The notes under the pieces are model-generated. The model did no database searches and had not been told where the DNA came from. It saw only the letters and a list, made by a program, of their open reading frames with translations. This document shows positions 32,017-42,010 of a stretch of 64,000 bases of DNA, in pieces. Within the stretch, counting starts at the first letter, position 1. Each line of letters starts with the position of its first letter. The position numbers and the translations under genes are program-made. The stretch comes from Lodderomyces elongisporus (Eukaryota > Ascomycota > Pichiomycetes > Serinales > Debaryomycetaceae): assembly GCF_030384665.1 (NCBI RefSeq), contig NC_083674.1, forward strand, positions 1,116,001 to 1,180,000. Reading direction: 5' to 3'.

Positions 32017-33327
32017 TGTCTCTCTATCTCTCTCCATTCCAATCCTCATTTGTTTGTCTCCTTTTTTTTTATCCCTTTAATATATTCTTTGTTGTTGCTT
32101 GTCTGTTTTGATCATTTGCGCTTCTTCCCCTACATGAAATTTCAAAGGGTTAGGAGCATATCCAATCATGACCTACCCTTTCTTTTTTTTTTTCTTTCCT
32201 TATTACATTTTCTCCCATTTCCTTTACAATTTGAATTTGACCCAATAGTGTGGTTGTTATCAAAACCTCATACCCTATTGTACCCTAACCACCCCCATTG
32301 CCAATGCATGTCAGATGATACTATTAATAGAGTATCCTATCCACGAGATAAGGAAAAGCCTTTCCTCATCAAAGTTTCACACATTTCTCAACAACATGCA
32401 CTCATGTGCTTTCTCTTTATGAACTTGTTCCTTAACCTTTTTTTGCTTTATTTCATTCTAACTCTCAAAACGAGGCAAAGCATGAGAGAAGGGGGAGGGG
32501 GGGCGGAAGTCAAGGAGAGTAAATCAAATACTGAGAAATTCTCCTCCTTCCATTTCTCTTTCTTTCAAAAATACAAAAGCTTAAAAAACAACTACAATTT
32601 AGAGTAAGTGCATCTAGACTCTTGTGTTATTTGTGCATCATACAACCTTACTAATGTCGTGACGAGGCGAGTAACATATTATAACAGAAGAAGAAGAAGA
32701 AGCAAAAAGCAAAAAGCAAAAAGACAAAAAAAAAAAAGCAAAGAAGAGGAGGAGGGACAGATTTATTTTGATGATGGAAGAACAGGGTTGGAAAGAGATG
32801 AATCTGTAGATCTGTAAGTCTGCAAATCTGCACATTTGCAAAATTGTAAGATTATCACATGCACACTGAGTTATCACGGTAAAATTGTGTAAACAAATAA
32901 AATAAAAAATTGTATAAGGAAAAGGGAAAGGGAAATAACAGAATAACAAACCATTGCAGAAATACAAAACCTTTAGAGTTAGTACTATTACACCGACAAT
33001 AAAACAGACAATAATTAACTGACACGCATTCTCTTTTGGTCGTTCTTGTGACGAATGGTTGGGTTATATTTTTTTATTTTATTTTGTAGTTTATTTTATT
33101 TTTGGCAACCTGTTAGCAACATATGTGGTTATGAGCATTCTACATTTTACAAAAAAGATTTTATGATTGCGTTTACAAGACTATCTCTGGAAGATTACAG
33201 TGGTGGGCTAAATGCTTTCCCGTTTTGTGGACTAAAGAGAAAGAAAGAATTGTATTTTAGCATCCATTGCTTGGACAACGTTGATCCTATGTCCTTGTTG
33301 TTAGGTTGTCTTCTCTCCTCTTGATGT

Positions 33328-33362
33328 CTCCTCCTCCTCCTCCTCCTCCTCCTCCTCCTCCT
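33328..33362. repeat. (CTC)n triplet microsatellite
   Basis: About twelve CTC units, a perfect polypyrimidine tract. Confidence 0.9.
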
Positions 33363-33409
33363 TTTCTTTTCTTATTATTTTCTACTCTAATCTATTCTAG
33401 TTCGTTCTC

Positions 33410-33440
33410 TTCTTTCTTTCTTTCTTTCTTTCTTTCTTTC
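33410..33440. repeat. (TTTC)n tetranucleotide repeat
   Basis: Seven to eight TTTC units close to the CTC tract. Confidence 0.9.
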
Positions 33441-34445
33441 CAATTTCCACTCATTAGCATTGTTCGATAGTGGAGTTGGAAGGAGGGTAGGGGAATAAAT
33501 CTAAATAAAGCATTATTTGAATGTCGTTTTCTTTATAAACTTTGCTATTCATACCTTTAGTAAAGATTGGTAGAGACGGAGTCGTTGGTCAGATTTGCAA
33601 AAGTTGCTACAACTCTAATAGATCACTTGAAAATACTAGTGTATTTACACATATACTATAGATTTACTCTTTATATATCAAAAAGAAAGAGTCAACTACA
33701 GCTACAGCTATAGAAAAATGATTTGAAACCTGATATAAATAATTTGTCTGCAAAATACTGCAAAATTTTAAAACATTGAATGAAACACTTGGCTGCTGAT
33801 CACGTGCTCAAATGTCTTTTTTTTTCTCCTACTTAAGTTTATTCTCCTTTTATATTATAACCTATTATATCATTAAAGCATTAGAAACCTTTAAAATTTA
33901 TCACAATATACTTCATAAACCACTACAACAATTGCTTGACAAAATAGAAAACTGCTGATGTATAGTTGAGCAAATAAGTGAAAAACAAATTAGGGGGCAC
34001 TTTCCACTCGGACTTTGTAATACCCGTATCTTGCAGTATCAACAGTTGATTACAAAACGGTAAAGCAAAAGCGAGGTTTTGTTGCTAATGCATTTATGCA
34101 ACACAGACTTATCTGAAGTGCAAACAGGCAAAGTAAAAAAAAAAAAACAGAAGAAAAAAAAACATTCAGTGTACTTGTTCTAACTCTTGACTGAATTGCT
34201 TGAGCTCATTGACTCTTTGAGATCATACAATTCTTTCGACAATTAACTACAAATGCCTATAGTCTCACTCTATTACTCTGATTTTTTTTTACTAATCATT
34301 TTATATATATATTTACATACATATATATGTCTTGTATCTCCTCGATCTTTCGCAACTAGTGTCCACATGGTAGCACCTACTTCGGGTCAAAAGAAATAAT
34401 TACAAAAAAAAAATTAGATTCACCAAAAAGTCTCACAGCGAAACA

Positions 34446-34468
34446 GTGTGTGTGTGTGTGTGTGTGTG
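34446..34468. repeat. (TG)n microsatellite upstream of the first NDUFB7-like gene
   Basis: About eleven TG units 110 bp before the first NDUFB7-like start. Could be within its promoter or 5' leader. Confidence 0.85.
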
Positions 34469-34577
34469 GATATTTCAAAGCGAACCCAAACTGAAAAACT
34501 GAAAACCAATACGAAACCAAACCAGCATCAAACTTTACCACCAATATTTATATTAACCTTACTACAAACACACTACA

Positions 34578-34979
34578 ATGGGAAGTTCAGAAAGCTATAC
34601 ATACCCTCCTATACGTATGTTGCCTAAATATACCTATTTATATAATTGTCCACTAGCAAAGTGGGGATTTTCTATTTCCTTTTCTTACGTTTCTTTTTCC
34701 TTTTCCATATTCTATATTTTTTTTAAAACCTTTTTTTGAGTTTGGAAACATTTGTATACTAACTTTTTTTTACCTATAGCATCACAAGAGGAATTGGATG
34801 AACATAATGTGCCTTTTTTCAACAGAGACAAATGTGCTGCTCATTTGATCAATTACTATAAGTGTCTCGATAAAGGAACCTCATTCTGCAACACTACAAA
34901 AGATGAGTTTTACAAGTGTCAGTACTTGGCATTGAAGGAGAGATTGGACAATTACACTAAAGCGCAACAAAAACACTAG
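34578..34979 (+). CDS. NDUFB7/B18-like twin-CX9C protein, copy A (spliced)
   Basis: Two exons: 34578-34614 and 34780-34979, giving 78 aa. The junction is phase 1, with donor GTATGT at 34615, branch site TACTAAC at 34757-34763 and acceptor TAG at 34777-34779. After a short N-terminus (MGSSESYTYPPI) comes PSQEELDEHNVPFFNRDKC. Then follow two exact CX9C motifs (CAAHLINYYKC and CNTTKDEFYKC), and QYLALKERLDNY. This matches the complex I B18 subunit, a small intermembrane-space protein with two disulfides. The start MGSSES fits the N-myristoylation pattern MGxxxS. The next gene is a paralogue with the intron at the same codon. Complex I membership is inferred. Most of exon 1 would be missed without splicing. 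Confidence 0.82.
34615..34779 (+). other. Intron of NDUFB7-like copy A
   Basis: 165-nt phase-1 intron with GTATGT donor, canonical TACTAAC branch site 16 nt before the TAG acceptor, and a T-rich stretch between. Confidence 0.88.
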
Positions 34980-35939
34980 TGTATTGAGAGTCACCAATGG
35001 ATGAATATTTGGTAAATCTGACAACCAAAAGAAAAAAAAAAAAGAATAAAGAAACAAAGACATTTGGGACTAGAGTCCAGGACTAAAACTCCAACTAGAC
35101 AAATAAATGTATCGAGAAAAGAAAAATGGCCCAGAGACAAGTTGAAATCAGATAATAATAATACTAATGAGAATAAAGAAAACAAAAGAAAAGAAAACCA
35201 GAAAAACTGTTTAATTATTTATTTTGTCAAGTATGGAAATAAAGTTCAACTTTGTTTAATGGGTTATACGGAAACAACAATAATACACGAATTTTTAAGT
35301 AATCAAAATGGAATGTTTTCTCTAGGTTTGATCGAAGTGCAAGATGTAAGATGATAAATGAAACCTGTGAAAATGGGGTCTGAGATACAGGCACAGAGAT
35401 ATAGAGAAAAAGAGGGTTTGTGTGTCTGAAAATAAGTTTGATTTAGCACAACTTCTTTACGCCAACAGATTAGGTCTTGCTCTGCTACAATAGTTTACAA
35501 AATTGTGCTGAATAACTTCGTTCTCTAATTTTTATCTCTACATTCCCATTCTCTTATATTTTTTAAGACATAAAGACAAAAACAAACAGAAACGATAGTT
35601 TGTACTTGAAAGTTCTCTTTTACCCTGGCACTCACATTTACTCTGCTTCCCTATAATTTTGCAAGGAGCTCTATTACTATGTGTCAAATTTCATTGGCTC
35701 GACAGTTTCGCATTTGATTTCGCGTCAAAACTATCAATCACCATACTACTACGTACAGAGAAAGAGAGACATACACACAGACTGTATTCAACCGCACGAC
35801 CCAAACTTTTGACTTCAAGTTTAATTGAATCCAAGTAATTGTAAAGTATTAGCTTAATAGTAGCTACATTGAAAAACAACAACAACAACAACAACTACTG
35901 TTCCCACCATCACCTTCGCAACAAGAGCCACACTCAACA
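34980..35939. other. Intergenic between the two NDUFB7-like genes
   Basis: 960 bp with no supported gene; short frames are Lys/Asn-rich or hydrophobic shadows. An AAC triplet run (35878-35895) precedes copy B and probably lies in its leader. Confidence 0.55.
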
Positions 35940-36441
35940 ATGTCAGTGACACAGTTTCCACCACTTCGTATGTGACTATATTACATCCTTTCCCCCCTTT
36001 TTTTTCTTTATCTATCTAAGTTGCTTGTTTACATCCCTAGCCCAGTTTAATATTGGAATACGACTTCAAGAGCTTTCTTGGTTATTATATATACACATAT
36101 ATATACTTGTTTTTTTTTTCTTTTTAAACCAAAAGAAAAGCAACAACAACAGCAACAGCAATAGCAATGTACAGCATGATATACTAACAAACTTGCATTT
36201 TATTATAGTCTCAGAGGATGATTGTCAAAAATACAGAGTTCCATTGAAATGGAGAGATAGATGTGCTGCATATTTTGCTTTATACCAGACATGTCTAATA
36301 AGGCAAAGTGCCAATGGCTCAGTGAGTTGTAAGCACGATAAACACTCATGGGAAGAATGTGAAAACTTGGATTTGATTAGAAGAAAAGAGGAGTTGAAAG
36401 TTGCCAAGGAACAGAGGAAAGAAGAATTGGCAAACGCCTAA
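35940..36441 (+). CDS. NDUFB7/B18-like twin-CX9C protein, copy B (spliced)
   Basis: Two exons: 35940-35967 and 36209-36441, giving 86 aa. The phase-1 intron has GTATGT at 35968, TACTAAC at 36182-36188 and acceptor TAG at 36206-36208. The protein starts MSVTQFPPLL, then SEDDCQKYRVPLKWRDRC. Two CX9C motifs follow (CAAYFALYQTC and CKHDKHSWEEC), then a basic/acidic helix (LIRRKEELKVAKEQRKEE). The HDKHSWEEC segment strongly resembles the ERHDWDYC stretch of mammalian NDUFB7, so this copy keeps the classical C-terminus. It is expected in the membrane arm of respiratory complex I, on the intermembrane-space side. It lacks the Gly2 of copy A. It aligns with copy A without gaps across the intron junction. 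Confidence 0.87.
35968..36208 (+). other. Intron of NDUFB7-like copy B
   Basis: 241-nt phase-1 intron with GTATGT donor, TACTAAC branch site and TAG acceptor. It sits at the same aligned codon as the intron of copy A. Confidence 0.88.
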
Positions 36442-37519
36442 TTCGACGAGGTAAAGGATATAATTGTTAAATCTAGCTGGTTTGCAAATCCAGATGGATC
36501 AAAGACCAGCATAGCGAAGCTCCTTGGTGGAAGTATGATAGAGCATAATGTATAAATCTATTACAAACATACAAGATAGTCAAAAAGAAAGAAAATAAAA
36601 TAAAGAATCAATACTATTAACCAATATTGAATAATTGACAAATTAACAAAGTAAATTATACTAAACCATCTCTGAACTGCACCGTTCCCGCTCTTTCATT
36701 CTTATTTACATGTATCTAATGAAAATCACAGATAAATTAAAGAGGAGGAGGAACTGAATTTTTTTTAAAAAAAGAAAAAGATTGAAAATGGTACTAAGAA
36801 ATAAACAATAAATTGACAATACAAATACAAATCATCTTGATGAGATAAAAATGTCTGGCTTAGCGAAACACGTTCCTTTGAAGCATTAGCGATTCAAACA
36901 AACATTATTATGAGTCTCACGTTATCGCCCTTCCCCTTTGTAAAAAGGACAAGTTTTTTCAATTTCTCTCCGCTGTCCACACTCTATATCCATTGAATAA
37001 TACGGAAAATATAAAGCTCTAGCTTCTATTTCGGAGTAAATTTATCTATTTTACTATCAAAGAATCAAGAAAAGAGGAAAAAAAAGGGATGCTCGAAGAG
37101 ATGTTTTAAAGTCTCTGTTTTGAAAAATTTAAACTCGAGCGAGCAAAAGAAAAAATTCAGGAGCTGAATGGATGTAGAAAAGTAACACAAAGGGCGTGTA
37201 CGCAAGGCAAAATTTGGTTGCTGGAATTGGAAGGCGGGGGGGGGGGGGGGGGGGTTTCATAGTGAGAGTGAGAGTGAAAGTGTGAGGGTGAGATAATACA
37301 ACAGGTTAGATTGAGTGATCAACCTTTTGTGCCACCTTCTTGAAGCAAGCGTTTGGGTGGCTCAGATTGTGGACCTCTCCATTTTGGACATAAAAATTAA
37401 GAAAGGATATATATATATATTTCTTATATATATACATACATATATACATAAACTGCATTTCTCTTGTATATTCACTAGTACCAACTACAAACGACTAAAG
37501 AAAATAAAAAAAATAGATT
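36442..37519. promoter_or_regulatory. Upstream region of the CUE5-like gene
   Basis: 1.08 kb, AT-rich, with a 19-nt G tract at 37236, GTGAGA-type repeats (37261-37295) and TA-rich runs (37405-37450) close to the CUE5-like start. No gene is recognised. Confidence 0.55.
37236..37254 (+). repeat. 19-nt G homopolymer
   Basis: Nineteen consecutive G 265 bp before the CUE5-like start. Same length and same strand as the tract at 13177. Confidence 0.85.
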
Positions 37520-39160
37520 ATGGGCAATAAAAAAGATGAATTGAAGGCAGTTTCTGCCGAGCCACTTGATTCAATTGAAGATAACAAAAGTACCGACGCT
37601 TCTTCATTGAAACCAAAGGCTACAGGATCTGGAGATAATCTGAAAGATACGAAAGCCGAGTCAAAGACTTCTTTAAGCTCAGATAAGAAAACTGATGAGG
37701 CTACTAAGAGTGAAGATGACACAGAGGAGATTCCACTAAGTGACGATGCAAACAATGATTCTAAATCATTATCCAAAAAGGAGAGTGGATCATCGACATC
37801 AGCAGGTGTTTCGAGTGGTGGTGACAAGGATACCAGTAAGGATACCAGTAAGGATACCAGTAAAAACACTAGTAAGGATAAGACCACTACTACGATTGAG
37901 TCCGCCAAATCAGGATCTTTTTCTTCTCCACCACCAACACCACCATCTCGTCCTAAAGATCCTACACAACAGGTAATCAAAGATTTGCAAGATGCGTTCC
38001 CTTCCATCGAAGAAAAAATAATTACTGCAGTATTGATTGCGTCACAAGGTAACCCAGAACCAGCATTTAGTGCGTTGTTATACTTGTCTGATCCATCATT
38101 TGAGCCTGAAATACCAGTGTATAATACCAGTGGCATTGCTTCGGCTTCTGCAGGAACAACCACTGGTGCAACTGCAGGAACTACTACAAGAGGCTCTGGT
38201 ACAACAATTGGAAGAGAAGGAAACAACGTTGGTGGTTTTACCGACGATGAAATCTTGGCTAGGAAATTGCAGAGAGAATTTGAGTTGGAAGATGAAAGAA
38301 GGAGGAGACGTCGTGAAGAGCGACGTGCTGCAGGTGGAGTAGCTGGAACAGCGCAATACTCACAGCAACGAGCAAGGCAAACACCAGCTGGTGGAAGAAG
38401 ATCAGGGGAGCGTGTGGGTGGTGATAGGTATGAATCCTATGATGACGAAGAGAGCTCACAGGACGAGTTTGAGCAAATTAAAGAAACATTTACCCAGGGA
38501 TTTGAAGAGGCAAAGACTACAATTAATAGTTGGGTTGCAGGTTTGACCAAGAAATTTGACTCTGGTGGTAATGGAAATAGAGACCGTGACAATTTTTCAA
38601 TCGAAGAATCCAAGAACCGCCGTCGTGGTAATAACAGTGAAAGAGACGAGTTTAGCAACTTGAATGATCGCGGCGAGTCTCGTTATTATGATGACTACTA
38701 TCGAAGAAATAGGAAATCTACAAGGTTTGACGAGGACCCCGAGATTATTTCAGGTGATTTCCATGATAAGATCAAATTGTCGAATCGTGACTTGGATGAT
38801 GGGACAAAAAATAGTCGCGATAAATTTGGTGGAAAAGAAGGTCAAGGAGCACCAGAAGCACAAGATCAAGATAGAAAAGGAAGAGATGGTGAAGGAGAGA
38901 GAACACCTACTTTGCCCACAAGACCTAGGTCCCTGGGCGAGTTTCAATCAGATACGCCCACTATGAGCACAGTTAATAAATCCAATAACGAGCAACTGCA
39001 TAGCAATAAGAAGAAACCATGGCAGCCAGACGAACCAACTGTTCCAGCTGATCAAAATGCTTTTTTGGTGACTGATAGCGAAGACGAGGAAGACGACACC
39101 GAGGTTGCGTTACTGGTTTCAACAGCAGCAGCTACAACGGGGACGAGTGACAAGAAATGA
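37520..39160 (+). CDS. CUE5: CUE-domain ubiquitin-binding protein, Cue5-like
   Basis: Hydrophilic protein of 546 aa. A CUE domain lies at about 146-193 (QQVIKDLQDAFPSIEEKIIT, then NPEPAFSALLYLSDPSFEPE); the usual MFP is AFP and the di-leucine region is ALLYL. Upstream is an acidic, Ser/Lys-rich tail with DTSK repeats (about residues 104-122). Downstream are a basic Arg-rich stretch (EDERRRRRREERRAAGG) and charged low complexity. The C-terminus AFLVTDSEDEEDD resembles that of fungal Cue5 proteins. S. cerevisiae Cue5 links ubiquitinated aggregates to Atg8. Its Atg8-interacting WQPL corresponds to WQPD at Trp501 here, so the motif may be lost or moved. The protein is longer than S. cerevisiae Cue5 (411 aa). 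Confidence 0.82.
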   Translation: MGNKKDELKAVSAEPLDSIEDNKSTDASSLKPKATGSGDNLKDTKAESKTSLSSDKKTDEATKSEDDTEEIPLSDDANNDSKSLSKKESGSSTSAGVSSGGDKDTSKDTSKDTSKNTSKDKTTTTIESAKSGSFSSPPPTPPSRPKDPTQQVIKDLQDAFPSIEEKIITAVLIASQGNPEPAFSALLYLSDPSFEPEIPVYNTSGIASASAGTTTGATAGTTTRGSGTTIGREGNNVGGFTDDEILARKLQREFELEDERRRRRREERRAAGGVAGTAQYSQQRARQTPAGGRRSGERVGGDRYESYDDEESSQDEFEQIKETFTQGFEEAKTTINSWVAGLTKKFDSGGNGNRDRDNFSIEESKNRRRGNNSERDEFSNLNDRGESRYYDDYYRRNRKSTRFDEDPEIISGDFHDKIKLSNRDLDDGTKNSRDKFGGKEGQGAPEAQDQDRKGRDGEGERTPTLPTRPRSLGEFQSDTPTMSTVNKSNNEQLHSNKKKPWQPDEPTVPADQNAFLVTDSEDEEDDTEVALLVSTAAATTGTSDKK

Positions 39161-39642
39161 ATGAAGTAGTTTTGAGGCTCTAAGGTTGACTAAATAGATG
39201 CTAGGCAGTTCTAATTACTAAATGAATGTGTGCAGGTGTGTGTGTGTGTGTGTAATCTTTTTCTTTTATATTTTATATTTGTTTTATTTCATGTTTTTCG
39301 TGAAATAAAATTTCTGCTACTATACAGCTATATATTTATATATATAAAGTGTGAGGAAGTAAAGTATAATTCTATGTGAATTTTGAGAAAATAATAAGTG
39401 AAAGTAATTTATATGTGTATATGTAAGTTTCTCGAATTTATGTGCATTTCTTCCTTTTTTCCGTTCTCCTTCCTCTAATTTGAATCATGTTCATGCATCA
39501 ATGATTGGAAAAGCTTTCAAAAGGTACAAATCATAGTTATGACATAAGACATACGAGAAAAAAAACAAAACAATGACAGCACAGAAAGGCGCCGAGGATG
39601 CAAAGTTTGATGCTGGTACTATTTACATAAAGCATCTATTAC
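39161..39642. other. Convergent 3' intergenic region
   Basis: 480 bp between converging stops, with a GT microsatellite (39238-39253) and TA-rich segments. No gene is seen. Confidence 0.6.
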
Positions 39643-41094
39643 TCAGATCTGATCAAAAAGTTTTAATTTCTTGTACATCGAGTTTCCTTTTGAGCTTCTG
39701 AGGTTGTATCCTCTTGTAGCATGTGCTGGTGGATGCAGAGTGTTTATTTGAGTAAAGGTTTGCGATTGGGCTGGAATATAAAGCTGTTGCTGTTGAGAAT
39801 GATGATGATGATGATGATGGTGTTGTTGTTGTTGTTGATGTTGATGTTGATGCTGAACTAGGGTAGGAGCTTCCTGAGCTTCGTATACCCTAGCAATATA
39901 TGATTTGTATTTTGACCAGTCTACATTGGGACATTGGATAATATTCATTGGTTTTGGCAAATTGGTTTTTTCGTTATTCATTAATTTTGTGATGAAAGAT
40001 CTAGCTTCATCAGAGTGCTTTCTTGGGTGACTAAATATTTTTTGCAAATGGGAAAGCTGAATCATTTCCTGTTTGATTTGTTTCGATTGAGATTCAATCA
40101 AACCTAGTGCTGATTGTAGTGCAATATAGTCAGTATTTTCAGCAAGCTTATCAGCTATGGAATCATCTTGTACATTTGTATCAATTTGAGACTCAGCATG
40201 ATTTATTTCATTTGGAGTTTTTAATTGTTTTGAGTTCTCTTCATTATCATTATCATTTTCTTCCGCTTCCTCTTCCTCCTCTTCTACTTCTTCTTCATGT
40301 GAACAGGACTCTGGTGGAGTAGCAGGGTAGTCGCTAGAAAAGTTGTCAAGATCTTCTTCTTTTCCATTTTCCTCCTTGCAACTAATTTTGTGAGAATCTA
40401 ACTTCCGTCTCTTTTGTCTTGTCATAATTTCTTCCTCATCTTCTTCTTCTTTTGGTGTGAGGAGTTCTTGAGGCAAGACAAAAGATACAGACTTACTTCT
40501 TGCGCGATGTATCTTTGTATTGCTACGCTGCTGCTGTTGTTGCCTTGTTGTTGTTTCTGTTGTTGCAGTAGACCTGGACCCTGACATTTGACACTTATTG
40601 CCATCAAAGTTTTCTTCTGTAAATTCATGGTCTAAATCGTGTTCATCAATCTCAGTGGCGGTTGGCGATGGCAAATCAGTTGCAGGGGGCGAAGTTCTTC
40701 TTTTTATGTCATATGCAAGTTTTCTGCTATCCTCGTCACTGGTATCGTCATACTTGAGCTGGCGCTGGTCATGTTCATGGTCATGGTCATGGTCATGGTC
40801 ATGTGCATTGCTGTAGTTCTGATTGTGGTTATGGTGCTCTAGAGATGGTGGCGTTAACTGTCGATGAGTGCGTAGGTTTCGGTGAGTGTAGTTGTTGCTT
40901 TGTGGTACACTAGAGGTTGAATCTTGATGATGTTTTGAGTGGCGTAATTTGCCAAACTGAGCCTGCAGTTGCAGGTGCAGTTGCAGTTGCAGTTGCAGGT
41001 GTCCTCTGTGTTGCTTCTCCTGCTGGTGTTGTAATTTCAACTTGAGCTGCCTCCTCAGGTTCAGTCTGGTGATGGGTTTTTCTATAGTTGCCAT
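39643..41094 (-). CDS. Uncharacterised Q/H-rich acidic protein
   Basis: Protein of 483 aa that I do not recognise. The N-terminus has alternating QL/HL repeats (LQLQLQLHLQLQAQ, about residues 33-46) after a basic start (MATIEKPITRLNLRRQLKLK), and a DHDHDHDHEHD tract near 97. There are six Ser/Thr-Pro sites (SPP, TPKEE, ATPPES and others), a basic KRRKLDSHK that could be a nuclear signal, and a long acidic stretch (about 260-285). A more globular segment lies near 325-415, including RSFITKLMNNEKTNLPKPMN and CPNVDWSKYKSYIARVYEAQ. It is followed by a Gln/His tract and the basic end RGYNLRSSKG. Composition fits a nuclear, phosphorylated regulator, but that is only a guess. The ATG at 41094 is the first in frame. 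Confidence 0.78.
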   Translation of the reverse strand: MATIEKPITRLNLRRQLKLKLQHQQEKQHRGHLQLQLQLHLQLQAQFGKLRHSKHHQDSTSSVPQSNNYTHRNLRTHRQLTPPSLEHHNHNQNYSNAHDHDHDHDHEHDQRQLKYDDTSDEDSRKLAYDIKRRTSPPATDLPSPTATEIDEHDLDHEFTEENFDGNKCQMSGSRSTATTETTTRQQQQQRSNTKIHRARSKSVSFVLPQELLTPKEEEDEEEIMTRQKRRKLDSHKISCKEENGKEEDLDNFSSDYPATPPESCSHEEEVEEEEEEAEENDNDNEENSKQLKTPNEINHAESQIDTNVQDDSIADKLAENTDYIALQSALGLIESQSKQIKQEMIQLSHLQKIFSHPRKHSDEARSFITKLMNNEKTNLPKPMNIIQCPNVDWSKYKSYIARVYEAQEAPTLVQHQHQHQQQQQHHHHHHHHSQQQQLYIPAQSQTFTQINTLHPPAHATRGYNLRSSKGNSMYKKLKLFDQI

Positions 41095-41384
41095 TATTCT
41101 GGTTGCTATAAAGCTACACGTTCAAGGATAGTGGGGCTGGAGTAAGAGGTAGGGGTAAAGGTAAAGGTAAAGTTGATAGGTTCTGGTGGTTTTGTAGTCG
41201 TGCTTTGAAAGAGTTGTGGGAGGTGTATTTGAGATATCGATATAATTATTGTTATGAATGCGACTTCTCTAATATACAGTATCAGTTGTTGCTGCTGTTG
41301 TTACCTCTCTCCGCTGTTTGAGCAAGGAGATTAAATGTTAATGTCTGTGTTAGCAATGAATAGAATAGACCCTAAGAAATTTGC

Positions 41385-41396
41385 GGGGGGGGGGGG
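41385..41396 (+). repeat. 12-nt G homopolymer
   Basis: Twelve G in a row about 290 bp upstream of the Q/H-rich gene's start, close to a GT microsatellite. Confidence 0.85.
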
Positions 41397-41576
41397 ACAA
41401 GAAGGAAGGTCTGTGTGTGTGTGTGTGTGTGAAGGAAGGGTGTTGTATTAAAAAAGACAACTGTTGTGTAAGACGAGTTTGCACTATTGAGTAGACAGAT
41501 GAACTAGTTTGCCAGTGGGTGGTGGAAAAAAAAATTAGTTGCTGAGAGGAAAGAGAGAGAATGAAAGAGAAAGGAA

Positions 41577-41627
41577 GGAGGAGGAGGAGGAGGAGGAGGA
41601 GGAGGAGGAGGAGGAGGAGGAGGAGGA
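41577..41627. repeat. (GGA)n triplet microsatellite
   Basis: About seventeen GGA units, a perfect polypurine tract that could form triplex DNA. Confidence 0.9.
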
Positions 41628-41944
41628 AGGGGTAAATCTTTTGGTCAACGAAAAATTCCGTTCATTCAAAATTTAATTTTATTTTTATTTTTTTTATTTA
41701 TTTTTATTTATTTTTTTCAACAACAACAACAACAACAACAACAACAAGAATTTCAATTTCAACCTTACAAAACAAAATAACCCAGCAGTTTCAAAAGTTG
41801 ATAGGGGTAGCAATGTTATTTACTGAAAACAAAAAAAAACAAACAAAAATAAATAGGAGAGAGAGGGCGGGGAGCCAATGTATATATATATATATATCAA
41901 GAGTTTTCAATTGCCAATGTGGAAACTACTCTCTGGCGATTTTG

Positions 41945-42010
41945 AAAAAAAGTAAAAAAGTAAAAAAGTAAAAAAGTAAAAAAGTAAAAAAGTAAAAAAG
42001 TAAAAAAGTA
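41945..42010. repeat. 8-bp tandem array (TAAAAAAG)
   Basis: About eight near-perfect copies of an 8-bp unit containing an A6 tract. Confidence 0.9.

Larger units (their letters stand above)
24906..34577. promoter_or_regulatory. 9.7-kb upstream region of the BRG1-like gene
   Basis: A gene-free stretch between the BRG1-like start and the first NDUFB7-like gene. Reading frames up to about 240 codons occur but are compositionally simple (His/Thr or Phe/Leu/Ser tracts from microsatellites) and carry no recognisable domain. It contains many tandem repeats, two 8-bp dyads (27712-27731 and 29811-29828), and CACGTG at 31726-31731 and 33801-33806. Very long upstream regions are known for biofilm-regulator genes in C. 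albicans, so extended cis-regulation or a long leader is the most likely explanation. Confidence 0.55.

Noticed and set aside
31882..32607. 241-codon open frame
   Set aside because: Begins with Lys run and an (AC)n-encoded His-Thr tract, then Phe/Leu/Ser-rich sequence without any domain; looks like a chance frame over repeats.
33326..33440. Possible CRISPR-like or satellite array
   Set aside because: Only 3- and 4-bp microsatellites without spacers.
37495..38226. 243-codon frame on the minus strand under the CUE5-like gene
   Set aside because: Antisense shadow of a Ser/Asp/Lys-rich coding region; no domain of its own.
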